A model generated the notes under the pieces. It saw only the letters and a list, made by a program, of their open reading frames with translations. It had not been told where the DNA came from and did no database searches. A DNA stretch of 64,000 nt from Chitinophagaceae bacterium 26-R-25 (GTDB taxonomy: Bacteria; Bacteroidota; Bacteroidia; Chitinophagales; Chitinophagaceae). Below, in pieces: positions 19,093-28,672 of this stretch. Positions within the stretch are counted from its first letter, which is position 1. Every line of letters begins with the position of its first letter. Made by a program: the position numbers and the translations under genes. The DNA lies in the NCBI GenBank assembly GCA_029906195.1, contig JARWSJ010000001.1:310001-374000 (forward strand), written 5' to 3'.

Positions 19093-20634
19093 TTATTTGT
19101 ACGTACTTATTTTAAAAACAAAGGTTTTGTATTTGTCACTTAGTAATGAAATCGGTAGCTCATTACTTTGCTCAGATGTGGTTACCGGTATCTGATCTTC
19201 TTCCGGTAACATGGCAATCAGGTTTTGCAGAAGATTAACTTTGATCGCGTAGTTAACATTTTGCACATTGGTTTTAACAGCTTCAGGGTTAAGTGTTGAA
19301 GAGGTAATCCCGATCAAGCCACCCTTTAAGTCAAATAGAGCGCCACCGCTATTTCCCGGCTGAATAGGAACAGATACCTGGTAATACCTGCTATCGTCCT
19401 GAATACCTGTCAATGCGCTAATAATCCCATTGGTTACCTTTTGATTGTTACCCATTACATCATTGAGTGGATAGCCAATGGTAAAAACACTCTGACCGGT
19501 TTTCCCTTTGGATGAAAGCGCATAAGGAATATGCGGAAGAGGTTGTTCCAGGTTTTTTATCCTGAGAATCGCCAGATCGTTGGTCTTGTCTTTCTGGATC
19601 AGTTCAAGCTCGTACGTTTTTTCACTGTCGGTATTTGTTGCTGTAAACCGGTTGCCGGAAGCGATGACATGATAGTTTGTAACAATGAATCCTTTTTCCG
19701 AAATAATGAAACCAGTACCTGTTCCCACCAGGGTATTACCGCTCCCTCCAATGGGAATGTTTCCGGGGTTGGGAGACGTATTAAATGGATACGTTTTAAC
19801 AAATGTGGCGATGCTATTTTCTTTATTCTTTGTTGCGTTCGCAAAATCTATTTTTATGGTGTTGTTGCCAAAGGAAGCAAAGGTTTCAACCTTAGTCTTA
19901 TCATGCATATAATACCGGGCAGAAAAAATGTCATTTATTGCCGTGTTTTCCAAAATCATTTTTATCTCCCCGGTTTTCCATACGGGTGTTTCCGATTCCA
20001 AAATAACCGCCTGGTATTGGCCCGATGATTTCTTTATAACAGCAAATTTATATGACGGAGAAATGTCTTCTGCCTGGCGGTAAGATTTGTAAATCCCTTC
20101 AACCTGGTCCAACTTTGTATTGTCCAGGTACTTCCTTACACTATCTTCTGTTAGCCCAGTATTCGGAAGGTTATAATTTAAGTCAAAGTCTGCTCTGGGA
20201 AGAGGGGTCAGCGATGAATTAAAGAAGTAGGTCGTTCTATCTATTGATTTGGTAATCCCATTGATCGCCTTTTCATAAGCCCTGGAGCCTGATTCGACAA
20301 CGTCCGTTGAAAGGACCGTTACATTATCACAGTTTTGAACATCGATACTTAGACTGACTGACATTGTTCCGCTGGAGAACCTTGGTGTTACCGTAAGCAA
20401 TAAGCAGGCATTGTTTTTCAGGTCTTGTGGTATTTCGTTTGCGGTAAAATGATTTGCCACCATCAACCCTTTAGCAGTAAAGGCACTAGCGATAGACGAT
20501 GTTATGCCGTAGGAGGCATCTATGACCCGGTGGTTGAGTGGTTTGATAAAAACATATTTATAGCCACTCAGATCCACCTTTTGACCCAATACAAGATGAG
20601 GTATAAAAAAGATACATACTAACAGGTTTTTCAT
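19093..20634 (-). CDS. Secreted trypsin-like serine protease (S1C/HtrA-like) with novel N-terminal half
   Basis: Exported protease of 513 residues. A signal peptide (1-17) precedes an unrecognised region (about 18-295) with mixed strand and helix content. The chymotrypsin-fold domain (about 300-480) carries the full triad: His322 in TNYHV, Asp353 in TNDLAILRI and Ser429 in PGNSGGALF. There is no PDZ domain after it, unlike DegP. It should cleave or sense proteins in the periplasm. A small KTSC-domain gene and a decayed gene lie upstream on the same strand, the KTSC stop being 67 bases before this start, so they may share a transcript. The first half may supply substrate recognition; that is inference. 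Confidence 0.88.
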   Translation of the reverse strand: MKNLLVCIFFIPHLVLGQKVDLSGYKYVFIKPLNHRVIDASYGITSSIASAFTAKGLMVANHFTANEIPQDLKNNACLLLTVTPRFSSGTMSVSLSIDVQNCDNVTVLSTDVVESGSRAYEKAINGITKSIDRTTYFFNSSLTPLPRADFDLNYNLPNTGLTEDSVRKYLDNTKLDQVEGIYKSYRQAEDISPSYKFAVIKKSSGQYQAVILESETPVWKTGEIKMILENTAINDIFSARYYMHDKTKVETFASFGNNTIKIDFANATKNKENSIATFVKTYPFNTSPNPGNIPIGGSGNTLVGTGTGFIISEKGFIVTNYHVIASGNRFTATNTDSEKTYELELIQKDKTNDLAILRIKNLEQPLPHIPYALSSKGKTGQSVFTIGYPLNDVMGNNQKVTNGIISALTGIQDDSRYYQVSVPIQPGNSGGALFDLKGGLIGITSSTLNPEAVKTNVQNVNYAIKVNLLQNLIAMLPEEDQIPVTTSEQSNELPISLLSDKYKTFVFKISTYK

Positions 20635-20701
20635 GTCAAGGATTTAAGTTAAAACAATTCAATACAAGGCATATTCGTTAGACATGCTGAACCAGGAGTT
20701 T

Positions 20702-21064
20702 TCATTTTCCCACCAATTTGAGTGGAAATTTATGTTTTAAGTAATGGTCATAAAATGAACCATAGGAATCTGCGGCAACAAAGCCCTTCCAGATGGTCAG
20801 TGGAACATCCTGGTGAATGTATGTTTGGTTGTTGGTTTTAAATAAGAAGAAACCGGTTTTTCCATCACAGCTATAATAAGTCGCTTCGCGGATCCAACTG
20901 CTTTTCGTGGTCATAATCGTTTGCCTGAAGGGAAAACTGGCAGCCGTGACAATTTGTTTAGCCTGCTCATAACTATTGAATACCGATGGAATACTTTTAC
21001 AGTTTTGCGCATCACAAACAGTCAGGATCGAACAAAACATTAAAAGAAAGGCTAGTTTGTACAT
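20702..21064 (-). CDS. Small secreted protein with KTSC-like domain
   Basis: A 120-residue exported protein: signal peptide 1-19 (ending in CDAQ), then SSWIREATYYSCDGKTGFFL and a DHYLKHKFPL end, matching the compact KTSC fold in which a short strand pair is followed by a helix. KTSC domains are about 60 residues and of unknown function. It lies just downstream of a decayed coiled-coil gene (5-base gap) and upstream of the secreted protease on the same strand. Assignment rests on the pattern of the second half and is moderately sure. Confidence 0.7.
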   Translation of the reverse strand: MYKLAFLLMFCSILTVCDAQNCKSIPSVFNSYEQAKQIVTAASFPFRQTIMTTKSSWIREATYYSCDGKTGFFLFKTNNQTYIHQDVPLTIWKGFVAADSYGSFYDHYLKHKFPLKLVGK

Positions 21065-21068
21065 TTGA

Positions 21069-21378
21069 TTAATTTTGATCGTTCAAAGTTTGGATATCAT
21101 CCATTTCTCCTTCCAGCTTATCTACTTTGTCCTGCAAGCCTGATCTTTCATAAAAATTGTCATCAATGTCATTTCTAATCTCCCAATTTTACATCCCAGA
21201 TCGTCATTTTCTGGCTGCATTATTTGGTCTCTCCCAATTGTGGCATCTGGTCTTCCAGATCGAAAACCTTCGAATTGAGTTCGGTGATGGTTTTGTATGA
21301 TTTAATCTTTTGCCGTTGTTGTCCGAGGCAAAAAGACACAGAAGCGATTAAAATGTTTTACAAAATCATTTTGAACAT
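21069..21378 (-). pseudogene. Decayed gene for a small secreted coiled-coil protein
   Basis: The minus strand shows pieces of one protein in different frames. The first is a start MFKMIL that hits a stop. One base out of frame it continues as ILIASVSFCLGQQRQKIK, a signal-peptide-like stretch, and on to TITELNSKVFDLEDQMPQL. Near the 3' end a further frame gives LQDKVDKLEGEMDDIQTLN and a stop. Heptad-like Leu/Ile spacing suggests a coiled coil. Frameshifts and stops make a full product impossible. The last stop is 5 bases before the KTSC gene, so the pair was probably one operon. Confidence 0.6.
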
Positions 21379-21671
21379 TAATTGCATAGTCATGTTTTCA
21401 AGTGCCAAGCTGCGTTGACAAGATGCTTCAAAACGTACAATAGTTGTTTGGTCATGAAAACAGATACATCATGGCCACAAAAAAATCTTACAGCGTTATT
21501 TGGTTGCGTGGATGATGAATGTAGCCCTTTTTCGAAATTCATTTGCCTCTTTTTGAAACTGAATGGATGAAGGGTATGATAAATTTACGTCGTCAATCGA
21601 ACAAACAAACGGAGTTGCCAGATGCACTTTCTCTGGATTGCAATAAAGTTTTTAAAAGCCATCATTACAAC

Positions 21672-22862
21672 ATGCGACCTTTATTTTTATGCCTGATGTT
21701 AACCATAGGTTCTGTTTTGTCATTTGCTCAAATCCAAAAGAAAGCAGCCTATTCTTTTGCCCACGACAGAACTACCTTTAAATGGAAAGAGTTTTCCTAT
21801 AACCAATCATGGAATAGTATTCATCACCTTTGTCAACTTCAAAGGTTGGATCATTATGATGAGTCATACATGTCATTTTTCTTAGGAGATCCTGCACGCA
21901 TGAAGATCTATAAAATCAATAATGCAACATATAAAGCGATAGATAATATCCAATTTGGTGATGCCTTCATAGCACTTAGCGGTAATGAAGCTTCCACTAG
22001 CAATGCATTGTTTTTTATAAAGAAATTTGATAGCTATCAAGATGCAAAATTGTATTACGTTGATGCTTTGAAGAAACTCACTGCCAGGTATGGTGACGGG
22101 AACACTGAACATGTAACGAAGGAAGCTGACAATTCGCAATCAGACCTACCGGTAAGCAGGCAGTTTTTAACCCCGGCCAATGCAGAATATCATTCAAAAT
22201 CTACCCCATTCAACGAAGATCAGAAAGTGTTGGCAGAAGAGTGTCCCTATCAATTCATGGAGGATTCAGAATGGAGTAATTTTGAAATCAACATTAACTT
22301 TTCCTTTTTCCCTGAGGAGAATCTTTTATTAATGAGGATTTATAAACCAGCTTCATTGGAAGTCAAATCGAAGGCAATAGACTGGCTGCATGAATCAAAT
22401 TACAATGAAGATTTAACAGAAGCTTTCAGGGAGTTTGATCGTAAGGCTTCCTATAAGGACTTGCCATTGGGAAGTACCTTAGCTTACGTTCAGAGCCATG
22501 TGAAACTAGGTCCATCTAATGATCCCAAAACATTTTGGGTGAAGAACTATAATTATCGGTTCTGGTATGACATTGAGTTTGAAAATTGCTTTCTGCAGTT
22601 TAATAAGAAACACCAACTTTTTTGCATAAACTTAGAAACCAGCCGGTTTGACGAGGAGGCTTATAATTCCTTCATTTCTGATTTGTCCCAGCTCTTTGGT
22701 CCGCCAGGCGGAACTTTTGCAAAAGATGGGGACACCAAGGGCGTTATTTATACCGGGAAGAATATAACGATAGATATTATGTTCGATGACAAGCATGTCT
22801 TAACCGTATTCATCATGTTTCCAAAGGTCAATGATTATTCGCCGACCGACAAACTGTACTAG
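21672..22862 (+). CDS. Secreted protein of unknown function
   Basis: A 396-residue exported protein I do not recognise. The start at MRPLFLCLM gives a clear signal peptide ending at FAQ (about residue 20); an upstream in-frame ATG would bury it. The mature part is rich in aromatic and charged residues, with no transmembrane segment, Cys pattern or known catalytic motif. It is followed after 46 bases by a gene for a secreted helical-repeat protein on the same strand, and the two probably form an operon. Confidence 0.75.
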   Translation: MRPLFLCLMLTIGSVLSFAQIQKKAAYSFAHDRTTFKWKEFSYNQSWNSIHHLCQLQRLDHYDESYMSFFLGDPARMKIYKINNATYKAIDNIQFGDAFIALSGNEASTSNALFFIKKFDSYQDAKLYYVDALKKLTARYGDGNTEHVTKEADNSQSDLPVSRQFLTPANAEYHSKSTPFNEDQKVLAEECPYQFMEDSEWSNFEININFSFFPEENLLLMRIYKPASLEVKSKAIDWLHESNYNEDLTEAFREFDRKASYKDLPLGSTLAYVQSHVKLGPSNDPKTFWVKNYNYRFWYDIEFENCFLQFNKKHQLFCINLETSRFDEEAYNSFISDLSQLFGPPGGTFAKDGDTKGVIYTGKNITIDIMFDDKHVLTVFIMFPKVNDYSPTDKLY

Positions 22863-22908
22863 AAAGATATTCACGGAAATTAATTCGATTCTAAAAAAAT
22901 AAAATCCA

Positions 22909-23610
22909 ATGAGGTATATTTTTTTGATTGTACTTGTTGCGGCATGCCCTTATTTATATGCTCAAAAACTTGACAAAATTAAAGACCTGGCAAAAAGCTA
23001 TAGATACGAAGAAGCAAAATTTCAGATTGACCAGTACCTCGCAGATGGGAAGAACAGTAATGATCAGGATGCGTGGTATACAAAGGCCAGGATCTACAGT
23101 GATATTACCAATGATGTTAATCTTTTTCTGAAATATCCAACAGCCCGGATAGAAGCTTTTGACGCAATCAAAAAGTATGTTGCAATGGATAGTAAAAAAC
23201 AATATTTGCAACTTCAAATTGACAATTACAAACCAGTAATGTCTATTTACCAGGGGTATTTTCAAGCAGGGGTGCACGCCTATAATAACGGAGATTATGT
23301 GTCGGCCTTATTTAATTTTAAAGATTGCCTGGCTGTTGGCGCTTATATGTATGAAAATAAATGGTCTACTGTTGCCCTTGATACTAATGTAGTATTATAT
23401 GCAGGCATAAGTGCCCAAAAGTCAGGGTTTGACGACCAGGCCGCCTATTATTTTGGAAAATTAGCAAATGCCAAAACTGGGGGCAAAGGAGGAAATACTT
23501 TGTACCAGTGGCTGATTGAATTTTATGATAAAAAGGGAGATAAAGAGCAAAAGGCATGGTTTTTTAAAATCGGCAAAGAAGTATATCCAGATGAAAAATT
23601 CAGGTATTAG
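22909..23610 (+). CDS. Secreted TPR-like repeat protein
   Basis: A 233-residue exported protein: signal peptide 1-18 (LVAACPYLYAQ), then helical pairs with TPR character, such as YEEAKFQIDQYLADGK, YNNGDYVSALFNFKDCLAVG and YYFGKLANAKTGG. TPR folds mediate protein-protein contacts, so it may be a partner of the unknown secreted protein encoded just upstream. Length is typical for short TPR proteins of Bacteroidota. Confidence 0.75.
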   Translation: MRYIFLIVLVAACPYLYAQKLDKIKDLAKSYRYEEAKFQIDQYLADGKNSNDQDAWYTKARIYSDITNDVNLFLKYPTARIEAFDAIKKYVAMDSKKQYLQLQIDNYKPVMSIYQGYFQAGVHAYNNGDYVSALFNFKDCLAVGAYMYENKWSTVALDTNVVLYAGISAQKSGFDDQAAYYFGKLANAKTGGKGGNTLYQWLIEFYDKKGDKEQKAWFFKIGKEVYPDEKFRY

Positions 23611-23761
23611 GAAGGTGATTCTATATTATCATCCACTTACAACTGATTAGAAAATAATCCAGTCAAGGCGTTGCTTTTTGAGGAACAGGCTTATTCTGGG
23701 CGATAACAGGAGTAGAAGGAAGTTACCAGATAATCTCTTCCTGCTTCTTATATTTGTGGTA

Positions 23762-24007
23762 ATGGAACATTATTTTGAAATACCAGTAAGTTGTGACGGA
23801 GACGAGCAAATATTGAAAGGACGACTGGTGACTTTTGGATACGACTACAAATTTTATATTGTCGTAAAAGGAGAGGAGCTTGTTTTCGAAAAAGATGAGC
23901 AGGGCGATTTTCGGGCGATCAGTCAGTCTCCGGTTGGCATCGGAGGAGTAGATACAAAACTGGTGGGTGCCATTGTAAACGCTTTGCAGCAGCTATCGGT
24001 GCATTAG
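23762..24007 (+). CDS. Small conserved-looking hypothetical protein
   Basis: An 81-residue cytoplasmic protein beginning MEHYFEIPVSCDGDEQ and ending LVGAIVNALQQLSVH. An upstream start would add 28 residues of poor quality. I do not recognise the family. The last 13 codons are nearly repeated at 44729-44776 as an isolated fragment, including 26 identical bases, which shows that a paralogue once existed. It is convergent with the next gene. Confidence 0.6.
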   Translation: MEHYFEIPVSCDGDEQILKGRLVTFGYDYKFYIVVKGEELVFEKDEQGDFRAISQSPVGIGGVDTKLVGAIVNALQQLSVH

Positions 24008-24056
24008 CATCGTTAGTAGTAGCTGTGTTTTTTTGTGGAGGTTTAATGATTGAAGA

Positions 24057-24329
24057 CTACATCAGTCGTTTACCCGATTCATCTCTAAATTTTTCCCTGA
24101 TCACTCGAATGGTATCTTCGGCAGCTTTCTCCGTGGTGAATATACCCATGAACTGAAACTCCGTATTGATATTCCAGGTAAAGCAAATCAGGTTATCGGT
24201 AAAGGCTTTGTCTGCCGGCACTACCCTGAACATATTTTGAGTGGGATTTCCTTCGAGTACAAACAAACCTTCGCCCGGGATAAAGCTGCCATTCATAAAA
24301 GCCGCATTGATGATATCGTCTGGTGTCAT
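24057..24329 (-). CDS. Small hypothetical protein
   Basis: A 90-residue soluble protein starting MTPDDIINAAFMNGSFIPG and ending in a basic helix (DTIRVIREKFRDESGKRLM). No motif is recognised. The amphipathic pattern and good start make it a likely gene. It is convergent with the 81-residue gene, 49 bases apart. Confidence 0.55.
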   Translation of the reverse strand: MTPDDIINAAFMNGSFIPGEGLFVLEGNPTQNMFRVVPADKAFTDNLICFTWNINTEFQFMGIFTTEKAAEDTIRVIREKFRDESGKRLM

Positions 24330-24622
24330 GAAGCAAAAGTAACAGGAGAGGAGGAATTGTTTGATTTTGGCAGTGCGTAATTTATTTTACAATACTGGTA
24401 ATTTACCAACCGGATTTTTGATAAGGATTTGAATATTAAATTATGATTACGCAGGTGTTAAGCTGAACCAGCCTTTAAATGATGAAAGAAATAGCTTATT
24501 TTCATAATTGTTTTGACGACGATAATAAGTCTATTTTTCCACCGAATAATTCTTCCCCATTGTAAATAATTTATCCCCGCTCATTTATTTTAAGAGCCCT
24601 TCCTTTTCTAATTTTATGATAC

Positions 24623-24856
24623 ATGAATTTGATTATTACAATGAATATTGTTTACCTGTTAGTAGCGATTCCCGGACTGCTGTGTGGAGGCTATATTGGA
24701 TGTGACGTGCTTTTTAAACAACATGAAAAACTGTCGAAAGCCAAGTGTAAGCAATTGATTAAAGAAATTAATAATTGTAGATTGGAATTACAATCATTGC
24801 GCAAAGAATTGGCTGCGTTGAAGGACCCAAAAACAATTGTGCGATCTTTGTGGTAG
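24623..24856 (+). CDS. Small membrane-anchored coiled-coil protein
   Basis: A 77-residue protein with one N-terminal membrane segment (about 5-27, IVYLLVAIPGLLCGGYIG) and a basic, Leu-rich coiled-coil tail (NNCRLELQSLRKELAALKD). Similar tiny anchor proteins are common and rarely characterised. Function unknown. It stands alone; its 3' end runs into a spacer with a decayed repeat. Confidence 0.45.
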   Translation: MNLIITMNIVYLLVAIPGLLCGGYIGCDVLFKQHEKLSKAKCKQLIKEINNCRLELQSLRKELAALKDPKTIVRSLW

Positions 24857-25391
24857 CACCGAGGCTGATATGCGCTACATTGATCCTATACACCACCCAC
24901 AAGGTCTGTGTGTCGGCTTTGTTCCCCAAAGAAAAGCGGGAGCATACATTGTTTTCGAGTTGTACGTTTAAATAAAAGTCTAATACCTTCGCAATGAGCA
25001 CAGGTGAAGCTGCCATCTAAAAAATAATCGCTCCATCCTGCTATAGTTTTTTCCATAAGTTATAAAGGACAGGATACATACGTCAGATACCACTCAGCTA
25101 AATCCTATCATCCTTTTGTTACGCAGTAGGACAGAAAGGAGCCATTACATTACAAGTTCAATGTTTTTTATTTTGCCAACATCCCATTTATGTATAACCG
25201 GCAACAAGTGAAGGTAAATATGGCTCCTGTAAAGAGAGAGGTCTCGTGGAATTTCTGTCGGGAATTTTAAAAGGAACATCTGATCGAAGAAGATGCGCCG
25301 GTACATAAAAACAACAATCGAGTAAATGAACACTTGCGGAAACTCCTAAAAAGGGACCTGGTTTCAGGTAGGTGGTGACACGTCTTTTCGA
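24857..25391. other. Spacer with decayed repeat segment (copy B)
   Basis: No intact gene. Positions 24881-24953 match copy A at 18929-19000. The minus strand frame here is open for about 80 codons (CSRFSLGNKADTQTLWVVYR) but lacks a good start and resembles a degraded fragment. A second minus frame at 25145-25333 is not convincing. Confidence 0.35.
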
Positions 25392-26801
25392 CTATCTAAC
25401 CACTTCAATTACCTGCATCATTCCTTTGTCTTCATGTGAAAGTATATGGCAGTGATAAACAAACTTGCCTAACATATAATCTTCCGTAAATGGCAAGAGT
25501 AGTTTGATAGTACTTTTAGGTGGCATATTTACAACGTCATTGTAGCCATTAAATTCTACCTGCTTCCCATCTATTTCTATTACCTGCATATTTATCTGGT
25601 GAATATGAAAACAATGCATTTCATCAGAAGCGTTTATTACGGTCCATTCCTCGAGACTACCTAATTTTACTTTGGTATCCACTGAATCCCGGTTGAACTG
25701 CCTGTCATTAATGTAAAAGCCCCCTTTCCCTTCAGTAAACGTAAAGGTTCTTCTCGCTGTTATTTTTTTTGTTCGGTAATCAACCAGTTGATCATTTATG
25801 GTAGATGGTATGGGTAAAGGCCGCACGGATGCATTGTTGCAAACCATTGTAGCCAAAGTAGCTTCAGGGTAATTATCTCCGTCAGATCCTGTACTCAATG
25901 CCAGTGTTTTTAATTTAAACTCACCTGCTATCCTGGCCTGTACAAGTAATTCGATTCTTGATCCCGGCGGCATTAGAATGCTGTCTCTTACTTTTACCCG
26001 TTTATAATAGACACCATCTTCCCCTATCTGGTAAAGCTGATGGCCTTCAAGGTGAATGTTATAATAAATATCAGCGCCAACATTAAATATTCTCCAGATT
26101 TGTGTTTCCCCTTGTTGTATACTTATGTAAGGATTCATTTGTCCATTTACTGTAATTTGTCTTGGCTTATTGCTGTCAAACTTATATACCTCTTTTACTC
26201 CTTTTTCAGCACTGCATAAAACTATTTTCTTCAAATCTTCAGTAGACTGAATATCTTTCAGCAGCATTAAATAATCCTTCTGCTTTTTAAATTCAGGTGG
26301 CAACTTAGAAAACAGGCCTTCCACAAGTACACCTCCACTCAAACCCAGGGCAACCTGCTGTTCACTATTGCCACAAGTATGCGGATGATACCAGAAAGTT
26401 CCGGCATCATGATTCACCGGAACAACCATTTCGTATAGCAAAGTATCTCCCGGGTTTGCAATTCTAAAAATGTTATCACCATTTGCGGAAGGTGAAATAT
26501 TCATACCGTGAAAATGCAGATTGGTTTCCATCTGCAAGCCATTTACTAATTTAATTTTTAACGTATCTCCCGGAATTAAGTGAAGCAACGGAGGCATATA
26601 GCTTCCATTGTATAGCCAGGCAGTGTAAGTTTTTCCTGCGAGTTGTATGTGTTCCTCTGTAGGTTTCAGCGTAATCTCAAGCAACCCATTTTTACTGAAA
26701 ATCTTTACAGGATTTTTTAAAGGTTCCGTAATGATTTTATTCTTTTGGTTGAAAGCAAGAAAGATGACAAAAGTGACAATAATTGCTTTTGTTTTCCTCA
26801 T
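25392..26801 (-). CDS. Multicopper oxidase
   Basis: Secreted multicopper oxidase of 469 residues that couples oxidation of Cu(I) or other substrates to reduction of oxygen to water. All four copper motifs are seen: HFHG (96-99), WYHPH (138-142) with His139 and His141, HCFHIHQ (about 401-407) and the C-terminal HCHILSHEDKGMM (450-462). In the last, Cys451, His456 and a Met near 461 are type-1 copper ligands. A hydrophobic N-terminus (1-18) is probably a signal peptide. It lies on the same strand as the CusA/CusB genes 3.8 kb upstream and may share a copper-handling role; that link is inference. Confidence 0.92.
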   Translation of the reverse strand: MRKTKAIIVTFVIFLAFNQKNKIITEPLKNPVKIFSKNGLLEITLKPTEEHIQLAGKTYTAWLYNGSYMPPLLHLIPGDTLKIKLVNGLQMETNLHFHGMNISPSANGDNIFRIANPGDTLLYEMVVPVNHDAGTFWYHPHTCGNSEQQVALGLSGGVLVEGLFSKLPPEFKKQKDYLMLLKDIQSTEDLKKIVLCSAEKGVKEVYKFDSNKPRQITVNGQMNPYISIQQGETQIWRIFNVGADIYYNIHLEGHQLYQIGEDGVYYKRVKVRDSILMPPGSRIELLVQARIAGEFKLKTLALSTGSDGDNYPEATLATMVCNNASVRPLPIPSTINDQLVDYRTKKITARRTFTFTEGKGGFYINDRQFNRDSVDTKVKLGSLEEWTVINASDEMHCFHIHQINMQVIEIDGKQVEFNGYNDVVNMPPKSTIKLLLPFTEDYMLGKFVYHCHILSHEDKGMMQVIEVVR

Positions 26802-27003
26802 TTCATTTTTTTGAAACTTTAAAGGAAGTTATTATCATCAGGTATCTGAAGCTGGCAATAGTTTATTCTTATTTCCAAATAGCTACCATAATTTAATAAA
26901 AAATTTGCAACTATCAATGATGCAGTGCCTTCTTTTTTAAGCCGGGATTGCCTGTAAAAGATCATTTTTTGTGGCATGCAATCCGAACTTTGGTCAAGCA
27001 TAG

Positions 27004-27864
27004 TTATTTCATTCTAAGGGTTTCGATAATACTTATGGCATCTCTTTCACCAAGACCCGTTTGTAAGGCAGCCTGGAAAGTGGCCTGCAATGGGAAAAAT
27101 AACGGTGATGCCAGGCCTTCATTATGAGCAAGGCGAAGGTCCTTTGTTATATGTTTAAGCGCGAAGGCGGGAGAAAAGTCATTATTAATAATTGGCTGCG
27201 ATTTCATTTTAGTGACACCGCTACCACAAGCGCTTTCATTAATAAGATTGAGAATGTCTGCTTTTTCCATGTTTAGGTGCTGTGCGAACAAAACCGTTTC
27301 GGCGAGCCCCTGGAAAGTAAGTGCCAAAAAATAATTTAAACATATTTTCGCGGCACTGGCTTTTCCCACTTCACCCATATAGATGCTTTGTTTGCCCAAT
27401 ATGCTAAACAGCGGTTGTATTTTTTGATAGTCTTGCATTTCCCCTCCGGCCAAGATCAACAACTGTCCTTCCTCTGCTGGCTTTACACTGCCTGATACTT
27501 TAGCTTCAAAAAAACGAACATTCTTTCTACTGCAATCACTGGCCAGTTTTTTTGAGGTTTGAACACCCACCGTGCTCATATCAACTAATAATACTCCTGG
27601 CTTCGGATGACTCAATAGGCCATTCTCGCCGTTGTAAACTTCTTCTACCGCCGCATCATCAGATACAATAGTGAAAACAATGTCACAGTCCTGGGAGAGT
27701 TGCTGCAAGCTTGTTGCTGCTGTTGCTCCTAACTTTAACAGGTTCCGTTCTTTTTCTTTGGTACGGTTATATACACAAACTGAAAGCCCTTTCCTGATTA
27801 GGTTAGTGACCATGGGTATTCCCATTTTTCCTAGTCCGACCCAACCAATTTTAATCATTGACAT
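27004..27864 (-). CDS. NAD(P)-dependent beta-hydroxyacid dehydrogenase family
   Basis: Cytoplasmic oxidoreductase of 286 residues, of the 3-hydroxyisobutyrate/6-phosphogluconate dehydrogenase type. The Rossmann motif GLGKMGIPM is at 10-18, DMSTVG at 95-100, a substrate loop VSGSVKPAEEGQL follows, and the catalytic Lys173 lies in GKASAAKICLN with Asn177 in place. The acidic/aromatic loop before VSG differs slightly from the common DAPVSGG. It should reduce a small aldehyde or oxidise a beta-hydroxy acid, substrate unknown. It is 202 bases upstream of the multicopper oxidase on the same strand, with no function obviously shared. Confidence 0.9.
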   Translation of the reverse strand: MSMIKIGWVGLGKMGIPMVTNLIRKGLSVCVYNRTKEKERNLLKLGATAATSLQQLSQDCDIVFTIVSDDAAVEEVYNGENGLLSHPKPGVLLVDMSTVGVQTSKKLASDCSRKNVRFFEAKVSGSVKPAEEGQLLILAGGEMQDYQKIQPLFSILGKQSIYMGEVGKASAAKICLNYFLALTFQGLAETVLFAQHLNMEKADILNLINESACGSGVTKMKSQPIINNDFSPAFALKHITKDLRLAHNEGLASPLFFPLQATFQAALQTGLGERDAISIIETLRMK

Positions 27865-28672
27865 AGTTTAATTTTTTTATTACTTTAATACTTATCTAAT
27901 TAATTTCAGAAATTAGAGCAAGGTGTCTAACGGATGTCCCTGACAGCATCCATTCTTTTCTAATCTTTCACATAAAGCTTTCTGCTCTCCAACCGTGCAA
28001 AACAAACATGATTACATTTTAAATTGATTAAATAATAGCAAACTTGTGATGTCTTTTTGGAGAATGGTTAGAGAAAAGTTGTGGCAATTCTGGATTTTCT
28101 AATAGCTATGGCAAAGGATTGTATTGTCTTGCAGGAAATTAATAACCAAATTGAAGAAGTTCTGAAAAAAAGGCATAATCGAACAAGCTGCCCGAGGTAA
28201 ACACAACGGGCGTTGTGAGTCTGTTTCCGTACCAAAGTGAGACCCCGAACCAAACTAAAATGTTTTATGCGAACTTGCTGTGTATTTTGTTTTGAAAGGC
28301 CACACAATCATATTTATCCTTCCAATAGATACTTCAACAATCTTCTTGCTCTTGCCAAAAGATAACTAATCAGGGTTAAAGTATTTTCGGAAATAGTCTT
28401 CTTTTAACCTACTTAATACCGAACTGACGCCTGCAATATCTTGAGCATTCGGACGCGACATTTTTGAACCAGCATTTAACTCCGATGTTAACAAATTATG
28501 ACTTTTACCATCAATGAAATCTCCAATCTTTCTCCAAAATCGTTTGGTAGTTTGCCGATGAGGTTGTGCTGTCAAAAATGAAATGTGCTTGAAACGATTG
28601 CCAGGATATTTTTGTTTCGACCGCCTGAGCACCATTAAGATTAATATTATATTATTCAATAGAATTCACCAT
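27865..28672. other. Mostly gene-free spacer
   Basis: About 800 bases with no firm gene. Minus-strand frames at 28068-28307 and 28366-28659 are open but show no motifs or ribosome sites. A short plus-strand piece near 28111 starting MAKDCIVLQEIN ends after about 30 codons. The region next to it holds a transposase relic, so this may be scarred DNA. Confidence 0.35.

Noticed and set aside
26819-27001. 60-codon minus-strand frame between the multicopper oxidase and the dehydrogenase
   Set aside because: Short, no start signal, no recognisable feature; probably leader sequence.
28366-28659. 97-codon minus-strand frame
   Set aside because: No motif or ribosome site. Its 5' end approaches the divergent small winged-helix gene, and the region is scarred. 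It could be real but I cannot support it.
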